Below, one piece after another: positions 1-8,025 of a DNA stretch of 64,000 bases (position 1 is the first letter of the stretch; every line of letters begins with the position of its first letter). The notes beneath the pieces are model-generated. The model did not search any database. It worked only from the letters and a program-made list of their open reading frames with translations, and had not been told where the DNA came from. The DNA comes from Granulicella sp. S190. GTDB taxonomy: Bacteria; Acidobacteriota; Terriglobia; Terriglobales; Acidobacteriaceae. The translations under genes were made by a program, and so were the position numbers. Location: positions 113,485 through 177,484 of the forward strand of contig NZ_LMUD01000047.1 of NCBI RefSeq assembly GCF_009766095.1. The letters are read 5' to 3'.

Positions 1-1727
1 GGCATCCACTGCTGGTTCGTCCCTTGTGACCACAGGTACGTCTGGATCGGCACGCCATTTCCAGTGGCGCCCGCTCCGCCCGTGATGTCCCACACCTCCT
101 CGTTCGAGGCTCCGCCCTTCGACACCAGCCGGAAGTACCCGCTGTCGGTCGGCACAAACTGCCACTCCTGGTTCGTCTGGCCGCTCCCACAGGTGTACTG
201 CTGTACCGCCGTTCCATTCGTCGTGCCGAAGCTCGCAGCATCGACGCACAGCCCGCTGTTCACGTTGACGATCGTGTAGTACGCCGTCGAAGAGATCGGA
301 ATCCCGTTGGTCCCCTGCCACTTGAAGGTGGCGAAGCTTCCAGCGGTCATCGTGTAGTCCACATTCTGGTTGTTCCAGTTGATCGTGACGGTCGAGGTGT
401 TCGACGAGTCGTTATAGGCAATCACCGCGATCGTGCCATCCGGGTTGCGGAACGCCACATCAAGAATCCCGCCATTCGCCTGCGAGTTCGTATTGATGTT
501 CAGCGCACCGGGCACCACGAACTTGCCGATATGGCCCATCGCATAGTACTCCGGGCTGGGCGTGACTGCGCCAGTGGAAGTGTTGACGTTCACCACCCCC
601 AGGCAGTTCTGGCACACGCCCGAGTTCAGCGTCGGCCCATCGCTCTGGTTCAACGCAACGTTCCAGAAGATGATCGACCGTGCTGTATTGCGCGGCGCCC
701 CGATGATTAGCTGCTCCGCGTCCTGTTGCAGGTTCTGGCTAAAGCTCTGCGCCGAGATCCGCGTGCACTCCGTCATCCACGTATCTTTGTTCGTCGCATT
801 GCGTACCGTAGCCTCGGCCGTTACAGTGCCTTCGTAGCAATGAAAGGCAGAACCGGCAACATACGATGAGGCAGCCACCTGCTCCGGATAACTGGTGTTG
901 TTCCAGTTATGGTCGTAGCCGAAGATCTTCACCGCTGAGCTCAAACCCGCACTCTGCAACGCAGGCCCGAGATTCGCATTGATGAACCCAGCTTCGTCCG
1001 CCTGCAGCAGCGACTCCGACGGGTAGACCGAGGTGCTGTTCAAAGGTTCATTCTGCACCGAAAGCGCATAGATAGGGACATTCTGCGCCTGGTACGCCTG
1101 CACGTACTTCACAAAATACTGCGCCAGCGTATTCGAGTAATCGGTGTGATCGAAGTTTCCTCCATCCACGCTGTCGTTGGTCTTCATCCACGCCGGTGGG
1201 CTCCACGGGTTCGACATTACGCGCACCGAAGGGTTGATCCCCTGTGCCTGTTTGATCAAAGGGATGATGTGCTGCAGATCGTGGCTGATCGAAAAATTAT
1301 TCAGGTTCGGGTCAGGGCTGTTGCCGTTGTCATCGAAGGTGTAATAGCCCGAAGCCGTGAAGTCCGAAGCACCCATCGGGTCGCGTATAAAGTTCAGCCC
1401 GATTCCGCTGGTCTGCGAGAAGAGACTTTGCATCAACGACGTCTGCGCGGAAGAGCTGAGTGAACTGATCACGCTCGCTGCGGAGTCGGTCATCGCCGCG
1501 CCAACTCCATCCCACGTCTGATAGGTCTGCGCATCGTTGACGTTGATCGTGAAGGAGCCGTTGCCGCCCGTGCCAAAGGTGATATTGCTCTGTGGAGCAA
1601 GCAGCTTCGACTGGTCTGCGCTTGTGACAGTGACAGATACCGTCTGTGCGGGAAGCAACCCCGCCTGCAAAACAAATGCCGCGAAGAGAAACCGTGTAGC
1701 TGAAAGTAAACCGTTGCCTTTAGTCAT
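1..1727 (-). CDS. Secreted GH30-family glycoside hydrolase with C-terminal ricin-type lectin domain (partial)
   Basis: The reading frame starts at an ATG complementary to 1725-1727, preceded by a strong AGGAGGA site, and runs off the window, so the C-terminus is missing. A signal peptide (about residues 1-28, ending LLPAQT) indicates export. The catalytic region has the (beta/alpha)8 landmarks of clan GH-A family GH30: TWDGVGAAMTDSA near the N-terminus, NPWSPPAWMKTN, the acid/base Glu in SVQNEP (about residue 227) and the likely nucleophile Glu in WMTEC (about residue 320). After residue about 460 comes a beta-trefoil ricin-B type domain with QEWQF and QQW repeats. GH30 enzymes act on beta-glucosidic, beta-xylosidic or beta-1,6-glucan linkages; the exact substrate cannot be read here. 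Family is confident, substrate unknown. Confidence 0.9.
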   Translation of the reverse strand, partial: MTKGNGLLSATRFLFAAFVLQAGLLPAQTVSVTVTSADQSKLLAPQSNITFGTGGNGSFTINVNDAQTYQTWDGVGAAMTDSAASVISSLSSSAQTSLMQSLFSQTSGIGLNFIRDPMGASDFTASGYYTFDDNGNSPDPNLNNFSISHDLQHIIPLIKQAQGINPSVRVMSNPWSPPAWMKTNDSVDGGNFDHTDYSNTLAQYFVKYVQAYQAQNVPIYALSVQNEPLNSTSVYPSESLLQADEAGFINANLGPALQSAGLSSAVKIFGYDHNWNNTSYPEQVAASSYVAGSAFHCYEGTVTAEATVRNATNKDTWMTECTRISAQSFSQNLQQDAEQLIIGAPRNTARSIIFWNVALNQSDGPTLNSGVCQNCLGVVNVNTSTGAVTPSPEYYAMGHIGKFVVPGALNINTNSQANGGILDVAFRNPDGTIAVIAYNDSSNTSTVTINWNNQNVDYTMTAGSFATFKWQGTNGIPISSTAYYTIVNVNSGLCVDAASFGTTNGTAVQQYTCGSGQTNQEWQFVPTDSGYFRLVSKGGASNEEVWDITGGAGATGNGVPIQTYLWSQGTNQQWM

Positions 1728-2088
1728 TCTTCCTCCTGAATAGCTGCAAAGTTGACGAGCCGTAGTGCGCTAAGCAGAGCGCGGCGTCTGGCAACTCAGA
1801 GGATTCAGGAGAAAGAAACAAAGAAATCAAGCCTAGTGAAGCGTTTGTCTTGAAGGTTGCGTTGTGCCGCTCTTCGTTAGCCAGAGGACAGTAGACGGGA
1901 ACAGCGATGGTTGTCAACCCACAAAAACTTCAGGAGTCAAACCTGCATCTCGCAGGCGGCTTCATCCTCTCTTGCAGAGGCTGATACCGTCTGGCAAAAA
2001 GAGAAGGCCACGACCCATTTGAGATCGTGACCTCTCTTACTTTCGCTACAGCGGACTGGAATGCCAAATCGCCTCGGCGCGAAACCTC
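1728..2088. other. Intergenic region upstream of the GH30 gene
   Basis: About 360 bases without a supportable gene. It holds the terminator of the neighbouring lipoprotein gene at its right end and must contain the GH30 promoter, but no clear -35/-10 pair could be picked out. Confidence 0.5.
1995..2034 (-). terminator. Rho-independent terminator of the beta-propeller lipoprotein gene
   Basis: On the minus strand the arms GGTCACGA and TCGTGGCC (one mismatch in 8 bp) are followed by TTCTCTTTTTG. The hairpin lies about 55 bases after the stop of the gene ending at 2089, which fits intrinsic termination. Confidence 0.7.
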
Positions 2089-4695
2089 TTACGGCAGCAA
2101 GCCAAACACTGCCACCCCAGTCTGCGTTCCCACATACACCTTGCCGTTCACTATCATCGGCGTGATGAACTTGTTCCCATTGCCGAATGCATCTCGACCG
2201 CCCGTCGCCTGACCGGTGTTATACAGCTCATGGCTCAGGTCACTGGCGTCATAAGCATGCAGAACTCCACGGCTCCCAAGGCCCGACTCCAGCGTCCACA
2301 CAATCCCATTCTGCGTTCCATTCGCCGAGATCCCAGGCGAAGTTCCGGGATACGGAAAGGTGTTCGCCGACTGGCTCGACGGTGTAGTACCCAACTGTGC
2401 ATTCACCAGCGAAAACGCCTTCAGCGAAGCGCTCACTGGCCCGTAGTAGATCGTGCCGTTGAAGTAGGCGGGAGTGGAGAAAACCGTACCACCCAACTGG
2501 CCGTTTATCTGCTGGTAAAGGTTGCTGTCCTGGGGATTGCTCGCCGGATTGAACTTGCCCATATTGTCCCGGTTGGCCAGGTAGATATTTTGGTCCTTGC
2601 CCGCGCCCACGATCAGGTGCTGCACATCTCCATGCGCATCCGTCTGGTCAGGCAGCAGCAGCTCGCCCCCCGACCCTAAGTCGAGATCGCCATTCGACTC
2701 CGTCTTCGTGTTGTACATCTCGAAGTAGTCGGCCACTGCCAGCTGCCCGTTGGTCGACAGCTTCAACATTGCGTTGCCGTAGTCACCCTTTGCAGGGAAG
2801 CCGTTCGTGTCGAAGGTCGTGTCGAAGGTACCGTTCGCATCCAGTAAGTAGATATTCCCGCTGCTGTCTGCAGCCAGCCCATCGCCGCTCATCCAGATCG
2901 AACCCTCCTGGCCATTCGGCGTCACATTCAACACCTGCGTCTGTTGCAGTGTCGACTCGCTATATCCCATCACCCATCCCGTATAAAGTCCGTTATCGCA
3001 ATGGGACGTCCACCCCATGTAGATCGCTCCATTGGCCAGCAAGAGAGCCGCACGCTCTGCATACTGCGACGGATCGAAGACCACTATCCCGTTCTGCGTG
3101 TTGTCGCCCAGCCCTGGATAGCTCGCCGTAATCTCCGTCGGACTACCGCTAATCTCCGCGCCCGTCGTTACATCCAGCGCATGCAGCCTCTGGTGATAAC
3201 TTCCTCCGCCATCCTTGCTCATCCCCACCGCGAACAGCGTCCCATTCGGCCCTTGTGCGCGGTCGATCACCGGCGTTGAAGTAATTCCGATCTCTGGCGA
3301 AATCTGGCCGCACCCGTGATCGTCGCTCGGCGTCTCGCCGTTCCCGATCACAGAGACCTGCCAAAGCTGAACACCGCTGTCGGCATCGAACGCATACACG
3401 CTGCCGTGTTCGGTGGCCACGTACAACACGTTATGGAGCTGGCCGCCGATCGGCACATTCGCAAGATAGAGCGGCTCCGCATCCACCTTGCCGTCCACTG
3501 TATCGAACCCAATCTTCCCAAACAGTGTCGAGTTCACGTTCGTCAGCGTCAGAATCGTCTCCTTCGCATTCAAACCATCCCGCGCCACATCGTAATGATA
3601 GGTAGTCACGTCCGGCGCCGCTGTCGTCGCAGCAGCCTGCACCGTCAACTCTAGAGTCACCGAATGATCCAGCCCCGCGGACGTCCCCGCGAACACCACC
3701 GTCGAGCTGCTCTGTGCTGCCGTCAACGCTGCCGTCAGCGTCGTACTCTGCGTCACACCCGGAGCCAGCGTCAACGTCGTAGGATTCGCAGTCACTCCAC
3801 TCGGAAGCCCCGTAATCGTGATCGCCACCGTCCCGCTGAACGCATTGACTCCGTTCGCCGTAAGATTCACCGCCATCCCAGCTCCACCGGCCACCAGCGT
3901 CAGTGGAGTCGGCGAAAGCGTCAGCGTGTAATCAGGCTGCGGCCCCGCAATCGTCAGCGCCACGGTAGCCGAGTGGCTCAGCGCCCCCGAAGTCCCAGTC
4001 AATGTCAGCGTAGCCGCGCCCGCAGCCACGCCCGGCGCCGCAACCAGCGTCACATGCTGTGCTGTCCCCGGAGTCAGGCTCAGCGTCGCCGGCTCTGCGG
4101 TCACTCCCGTTGGCAGACCCGAGATCGCAACCGACACTGCCCCCGCAAACGAGTTCGTCGGAACCGCATTCACACTAATCTGCTGTGTCGCCCCGCCCGA
4201 CACCAGCGTAAGCGAGCCCGGCATCACCGCCAGCGAAAAATCAGCTCCCGGAGGATTTGTAGCCGCAGCCACCGTCACCGCGACCGAAGTCGTGTGACTC
4301 AGCGTGCTCGAAACCCCATTAATCACCACTGTCGAAGCCCCCGCCGCCACACCCGCACCGGCGGTCAGGGTAACGCTCTGCGCCGTCCCCGGAGTCAGGC
4401 TCAACATCGCCGGCTGTGCCGTCACGCCCGGCGGCAGGCCGGAAAGATCCACCGTCACCATCCCCGTAAACCCGCCCGACGGTGTAGCCGTCACACTCAC
4501 CTGCTGTCCCTCACCACCAGGGGAGAGCGTCAAACTCGCAGGCGTAGCCGCCAGCGTAAAGTCCCCCACAACCGAAGGCGTACCCACCGTGCTGCCCGTA
4601 TCCGTGCCGCCGCCCTTGCTTCCACCGCAAGCGACCAGCCCCACGCAAACCAGCAAACTCACGCACCCCGCCAATGCCTTCTTGCAGAAACTCAT
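2089..4695 (-). CDS. Lipoprotein with three Ig-like repeats and a PQQ-type beta-propeller
   Basis: The frame opens upstream at 4764, but the start chosen is the ATG at 4695: it gives a lipoprotein signal (MSFCKKALAG... LVAC, modified Cys about 23) and has a GGGGGA site in front. Three tandem repeats of about 100 residues follow (about residues 47-145, 152-250 and 255-350). Each begins DFTL/DFSL/DYTL and shares LTL-GG, GLP-GVTA-P and L-PG-Q. They look like bacterial Ig-like adhesion or spacer modules. The remaining about 500 residues resemble a PQQ-like WD beta-propeller (NVLYVATEHGSVYAFDADSG, GTIYYGPVSASLKAFSL, VYVGTQTGVAVF). Probably anchored in the outer membrane with the propeller displayed. 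Enzymatic function is unknown; similar acidobacterial proteins are usually left as hypothetical or pyrrolo-quinoline repeat proteins. Confidence 0.85.
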   Translation of the reverse strand: MSFCKKALAGCVSLLVCVGLVACGGSKGGGTDTGSTVGTPSVVGDFTLAATPASLTLSPGGEGQQVSVTATPSGGFTGMVTVDLSGLPPGVTAQPAMLSLTPGTAQSVTLTAGAGVAAGASTVVINGVSSTLSHTTSVAVTVAAATNPPGADFSLAVMPGSLTLVSGGATQQISVNAVPTNSFAGAVSVAISGLPTGVTAEPATLSLTPGTAQHVTLVAAPGVAAGAATLTLTGTSGALSHSATVALTIAGPQPDYTLTLSPTPLTLVAGGAGMAVNLTANGVNAFSGTVAITITGLPSGVTANPTTLTLAPGVTQSTTLTAALTAAQSSSTVVFAGTSAGLDHSVTLELTVQAAATTAAPDVTTYHYDVARDGLNAKETILTLTNVNSTLFGKIGFDTVDGKVDAEPLYLANVPIGGQLHNVLYVATEHGSVYAFDADSGVQLWQVSVIGNGETPSDDHGCGQISPEIGITSTPVIDRAQGPNGTLFAVGMSKDGGGSYHQRLHALDVTTGAEISGSPTEITASYPGLGDNTQNGIVVFDPSQYAERAALLLANGAIYMGWTSHCDNGLYTGWVMGYSESTLQQTQVLNVTPNGQEGSIWMSGDGLAADSSGNIYLLDANGTFDTTFDTNGFPAKGDYGNAMLKLSTNGQLAVADYFEMYNTKTESNGDLDLGSGGELLLPDQTDAHGDVQHLIVGAGKDQNIYLANRDNMGKFNPASNPQDSNLYQQINGQLGGTVFSTPAYFNGTIYYGPVSASLKAFSLVNAQLGTTPSSQSANTFPYPGTSPGISANGTQNGIVWTLESGLGSRGVLHAYDASDLSHELYNTGQATGGRDAFGNGNKFITPMIVNGKVYVGTQTGVAVFGLLP

Positions 4696-4842
4696 CTCGC
4701 GTCCCCCGGTTGTTTTTACAGAAAAAGACAGAGTCTCTGCGTTCCGTGCGCTGTCTGCTCTCAACTTACGTTAAACGTCACCGGTTTTGCTATGGATTCT
4801 AAGTTGTAGTCCTCCCCCAATCGAATCTCTAATCCACGCGCG

Positions 4843-4874
4843 TCAGCCCCTCGCGCCACACGCAAAGGGGCTGA
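4843..4874. terminator. Intergenic hairpin after the SDR gene
   Basis: Perfect 9-bp inverted repeat TCAGCCCCT / AGGGGCTGA with a 14-base loop, about 30 bases past the stop of the minus-strand SDR gene. There is no T-run on either side, so intrinsic termination is not certain; it may only stabilise the 3' end. Confidence 0.45.
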
Positions 4875-4904
4875 ACGCACCGCTCCATCTATCTTTCCTG
4901 CAGC

Positions 4905-5717
4905 TTAGGCGCGTACGCCGTACCGCTTGGCCGCATGTTTATGCGAAAGGTTCGGCCCCAGCGCAACCCGCGCCGCATCGAACCTCTCCCAGTCCGCAAC
5001 CTCTGGCAGCGCCGGAATCGTCACCAGCTCGCCGCGATCAAACCCCGCCAGCGAAGCATCCACCATCTCCTCCGAGCTCATCACAATCTGCTCAGGCAGA
5101 TTCTGATGGCCGCCAATCCCCGCCCGGTCCCAGAACTCCGACGCCGTCGCCCCCGGCAACACCGCCTGCACCTGGATCCCCTTACCGCCAACCTCCTTGT
5201 GCAGCGACTGCGTCAGGTTCAACACGTACGCCTTCGTTCCGCTGTACACGCCATTCAGCATCTCCGGAGCCACCGCAACGATCGACGAGATATTGATGAT
5301 CGCGCCCTTGCCCCTCGCTAGAAGTCCCGGTACCGCCGCATACGTCAGCCGCGTCAGCGCCGTTACATTCAGCTCAATCATGTTCTCCAGCTCATCGATC
5401 TTCGAGTCCACCAGCGAAGCCGTCCCGCCAAAGCCTGCATTGTTCACCAGCGTCGTAATCGACCCGTCCGACCGCAGACGCTCCTCAATCCTGCGCAGAT
5501 CGGCCTTGTTCGTCAGATCGGCAGCCAGCGCCTCGACCGCACGCCCGGTAGCCGCGCTCAGCGAAGTCGCAAGCTCATTGAGCTTATTGCCATTGCGCGC
5601 CACCAGAATCAGGTCGTAGCCGCGCCGTGCCAAACGATCCGCGTAAACAGCACCGATTCCTGTCGATGCGCCAGTGATAAGTGCAGTGCCTTTGGGGGAA
5701 GTAGCTGAAGTTGTCAT
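4905..5717 (-). CDS. Short-chain dehydrogenase/reductase (SDR), classical type
   Basis: A 270-residue NAD(P)H-dependent oxidoreductase. It has the Rossmann cofactor motif TGASTGIG (about residues 16-23), a VARN segment after beta-2 that usually suggests NADP preference, the NNAG structural motif, and the catalytic YSGTK (YxxxK) preceded by the NISS serine. Length is typical of the classical SDR subfamily, and of the type annotated as SDR family oxidoreductase next to TetR regulators. The start has a GGAGA site 7 bases upstream. The substrate cannot be predicted. A sigma-70-like promoter lies about 55-80 bases upstream, so it is probably transcribed alone. Confidence 0.9.
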   Translation of the reverse strand: MTTSATSPKGTALITGASTGIGAVYADRLARRGYDLILVARNGNKLNELATSLSAATGRAVEALAADLTNKADLRRIEERLRSDGSITTLVNNAGFGGTASLVDSKIDELENMIELNVTALTRLTYAAVPGLLARGKGAIINISSIVAVAPEMLNGVYSGTKAYVLNLTQSLHKEVGGKGIQVQAVLPGATASEFWDRAGIGGHQNLPEQIVMSSEEMVDASLAGFDRGELVTIPALPEVADWERFDAARVALGPNLSHKHAAKRYGVRA

Positions 5718-5771
5718 AAGAAAGTCTCCATACCTGCGAAAGATGTGAACTAAAAATCAGTTCCCTTCAAT

Positions 5772-5800
5772 AGAGTAGACCGGTTGGTTAGTGGATTCAA
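5772..5800 (-). promoter_or_regulatory. Sigma-70-like promoter of the SDR gene
   Basis: Minus strand TTGAAT (5795-5800), a 17-base spacer and TACTCT (5772-5777), leaving a leader of about 50 bases before the start at 5717 with its GGAGA site. Seen by eye; not experimentally supported. Confidence 0.5.
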
Positions 5801-5851
5801 AAGATTCCGCTTCTTGTAAACGCATGCCCGTTCTTCGCCCACTCCTCTTGC

Positions 5852-6265
5852 TTATCTCGTGACAACTTTTCTCGGTCGCCCGCCCAGAGACCCGTTGGCG
5901 CGAGCTGCCACCGCTTTGGGCTTGCTTCGGGAGGAGCCTCCCGCTGCACCCAGACGAGCGGCCATCCACTTGCGAGAGCCAAGGAAGCCTTCAAGAAGCG
6001 CAGGCAGGTATAGGTCAGCATCGAGTTTAGGGAAGTGGATGCCGTAGCCGGAGGGCGAGATCTCGATGGTCTCCAGTTGGGATGGCTTCGCATGCTCAAG
6101 GCCTTGCGCGTTCTTCGGCGAGAACATGATATCGAGGTTGGTGTTGAGGCTCAAGATGATGCGATCGGCCTTGCGATCGTAGCGTGCAGCCGTGGCTATA
6201 GGAGTGGAGGCTTTGCGCTCAGCGGTACGACGATTCGCCTTTTCGAGGGCGCTAGGGGTTGCCAT
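5852..6265 (-). CDS. DUF2442 domain protein (antitoxin-like)
   Basis: A 137-residue protein. The ATG at 6265 is preferred over longer in-frame starts because GGAGA lies directly upstream and it overlaps the end of the DUF4160 gene by 14 bases. The core (about residues 25-90) has the DUF2442 pattern: a Tyr/Arg-rich beta strand, ILSLNTNLDI, and a PSGYGIHFPKLDADLYLPALLEG segment. The basic tail ends GGRPRK, a motif seen in many DUF2442 proteins and suggestive of DNA contact. DUF2442/DUF4160 gene pairs are commonly predicted as a toxin-antitoxin-like module; the function has to be called inferred. The partner is translated first, which is unusual for an antitoxin. Confidence 0.75.
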   Translation of the reverse strand: MATPSALEKANRRTAERKASTPIATAARYDRKADRIILSLNTNLDIMFSPKNAQGLEHAKPSQLETIEISPSGYGIHFPKLDADLYLPALLEGFLGSRKWMAARLGAAGGSSRSKPKAVAARANGSLGGRPRKVVTR

Positions 6266-6500
6266 GAATCTCCTTCCAGGCGGCGCATAGCTCCGCAACG
6301 GATTTGGTGAGTGCCGCGACCATGCGAAAAATCTCGCGGGTGGAAAAGCCGAAGTTCTCACGCAGATCGACTTGGCCTTTCACGCAGTTTAGATAGAACA
6401 GCGCTTCATGCTCAGGTCCGATGACATGAACGTGTGCTGGCCGGTGATCATTCGGGTAGATCACTACTCGAAGGTTGCCAACTCTCAGGACGGTAGGCAC
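6252..6500 (-). CDS. DUF4160 domain protein (toxin-like partner of DUF2442)
   Basis: An 82-residue protein starting at a GTG (6498-6500). The sequence MPTVLRVGNLRVVIYPNDH followed by RPAHVHV is the hallmark N-terminal half of DUF4160: a strand pair, then a conserved D-H-x-P-x-H-V-H histidine motif. The C-terminal half is a helix with W-E-I. The gene overlaps the downstream DUF2442 gene by 14 bases, so the two are translationally coupled. The histidine motif could be an active or metal-binding site, but no biochemical activity is established to my knowledge. No clear Shine-Dalgarno is visible before the GTG. Confidence 0.8.
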   Translation of the reverse strand: MPTVLRVGNLRVVIYPNDHRPAHVHVIGPEHEALFYLNCVKGQVDLRENFGFSTREIFRMVAALTKSVAELCAAWKEIHGNP

Positions 6501-7006
6501 AGCAGGAGAATAGCATATTCCTAAGCGGTTGGGTTAATCCACATCGCATGCGTCGAAAGAAGCGATTCGCGAGTGGCACAAAGGCCCAAACCGGAATCGA
6601 GAGGGAACGCACGGCAGAAGCGGCCACCAACAGGGTGGCGCATCACCCGAGCAGGTAAGGGGGAAACCGAAACGGGTCATGGAACCATAACCGAATCGCG
6701 CCATTTATCAAAACGCTAACCCGGCTAATACTGAGAAAGTTATGGCACGCAGAGCTGCACGCCGCCCAGGGAACATCGGTAGCTTTTGGAGGAAGGACGC
6801 CCCGTCGGATCTTCATGAGACGATCGCATGGATCTGGATTGGCTGGGCCTCCGCAACCTTGCTGGCATTCGTTGCCATCCATCTCTTCCACGACTGCCAA
6901 ATCCTCCACACCGTCCTCAAGCACGAAACAAACCGCCTCAACCAACTCTCCCGCACCCTCAGAATCCTAAGAACCGCGTAGATACTTGGCGTTCCGCCGC
7001 ACTCGC
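6501..7006. other. Intergenic region between DUF4160 and TetR genes
   Basis: About 500 bases. The only plausible content is a small membrane-protein ORF (6742-6981, listed separately). The rest shows no RNA gene or repeat that I can recognise. Confidence 0.4.
6742..6981 (+). CDS. Possible small membrane protein
   Basis: A 79-codon frame with a basic N-terminus, one hydrophobic stretch (IAWIWIGWASATLLAFVAIHLF, about residues 28-49) and a helix-rich tail. A TAATACT that could act as a -10 lies just upstream, but there is no good ribosome binding site. It is not recognised as a known family and could be a chance ORF; the overlapping minus-strand frame is not more convincing. Confidence 0.3.
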   Translation: MARRAARRPGNIGSFWRKDAPSDLHETIAWIWIGWASATLLAFVAIHLFHDCQILHTVLKHETNRLNQLSRTLRILRTA

Positions 7007-7594
7007 TTACTTCTTCAGCAGAACATCAAACGCAAAGTGAAGAAAGTTCTCCAGCGGTGCATCACTCTTCTCCGCCTTCATCCGAATCAACGCTCCCTCA
7101 TAGCTGTTTAACAAAAACTCCGCCAGCGCATCCGGCTGCGTGGACTTCGCCAAATCCCCTCGCTCCACCGCCTCGCGCAGCACATCCGCAAGCGTCTTCT
7201 GCCAGAACCCGAAGACCCCTTTCAGCTCCGACCGCAGCCGCGGGCTATGGTCCGCAACCTCCAGGCTCAGGCTCCCCACCAGGCACCCGCTGATCTTCCC
7301 TCGCTGTCCGAACACCAAGATCAGCTCTTCAAAGTACCGCCGCAGCCGCTTCAAAGGAGCAACCTTCCGATCTCCAAGCACGCGCTCCAACCGCTCCACC
7401 TCGCCCTTCGCATAAAGCTGAAAGACCTCCACGGCAAACTCTTCTTTACTCGGGAAGTAGTGATAGAACGAGCCCTTCGGCACCTTCGCCAGGTCAAGCA
7501 CCTCCTTGACCCCGGTCGCGGTATACCCGGTTAAGCGCAGCCGCTCCAACCCCACCGCCAGCAGATGATCGCGAGTTGAAGGAGTATCGTTCAT
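7007..7594 (-). CDS. TetR/AcrR-family transcriptional regulator (NemR/AcuR-like)
   Basis: A 195-residue repressor. Residues about 8-55 form the TetR helix-turn-helix (GYTATGVKEVL, then VPKGSFYHYFPSKEEF, the recognition helix signature). The C-terminal ligand domain contains GCLVGSLSLEVAD, a pattern typical of the NemR/AcuR-like subgroup that senses electrophiles or small acids in other bacteria; the ligand here is unknown. The gene has its own strong promoter with an overlapping palindrome (7604-7632), implying autorepression. The SDR oxidoreductase gene lies on the same strand 1.3 kb downstream, separated by the DUF pair, so a regulatory link is possible but unproven. Confidence 0.9.
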   Translation of the reverse strand: MNDTPSTRDHLLAVGLERLRLTGYTATGVKEVLDLAKVPKGSFYHYFPSKEEFAVEVFQLYAKGEVERLERVLGDRKVAPLKRLRRYFEELILVFGQRGKISGCLVGSLSLEVADHSPRLRSELKGVFGFWQKTLADVLREAVERGDLAKSTQPDALAEFLLNSYEGALIRMKAEKSDAPLENFLHFAFDVLLKK

Positions 7595-7603
7595 AAATAA
7601 TCA

Positions 7604-7632
7604 ATAATAGACTGGTCGTCTAGTAGGGTCAA
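7604..7632 (-). promoter_or_regulatory. Promoter of the tetR gene with overlapping operator
   Basis: Minus strand TTGACC (7627-7632), exactly 17 bases, then TATTAT (7604-7609): a near-consensus sigma-70 promoter. A perfect inverted repeat TAGAC-N5-GTCTA (7608-7622) fills the spacer and touches the -10, so repressor binding would block RNA polymerase. The arrangement resembles known TetR/NemR operators. Confidence 0.8.
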
Positions 7633-7799
7633 CCATCGAGAAAAAGTATGTGCAAAGAGAAAAGTCCTCAATATCCCGGCCATCCCGTATCAAATTCGGC
7701 ACGAACCAACATTGTGTCAAGCCCTATCCCACCTAAACCCGCGCCAAACGGCCAGATTCGCCTGGCGCATTCATCCCCTCCAACCACGTAAAATAGAAG

Positions 7800-7838
7800 G
7801 GAGTACCACCTTAAGGAATGACCGCCTGGTGGTGCTCC
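7800..7838 (+). promoter_or_regulatory. Hairpin and short repeats upstream of the 8026 gene
   Basis: Arms GGAGTACCACC (7800-7810) and GGTGGTGCTCC (7828-7838) pair with one G-T wobble; CCCCTTTCTTT follows shortly after. Downstream are two direct copies of AATATTTTGCGG (7860-7871 and 7889-7900) and an inverted copy of its core at 7944-7951. Could be a leader structure or binding sites; role unknown. Confidence 0.4.
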
Positions 7839-8025
7839 GAAAATAACCCCTTTCTTTACAATATTTTGCGGCTAAGTCCCATGTATGGAATATTTTGCGG
7901 ACACACACTCCCCGCAAACCAAACAAAAGAATAGACTTCCGTACAAAATATCCCCGACGGGTAAGGGGGGAGGGGTACTGCCCCTCGAGAATCTCAAATC
8001 TGCGTCTAAACTGTGGAATCACCAG

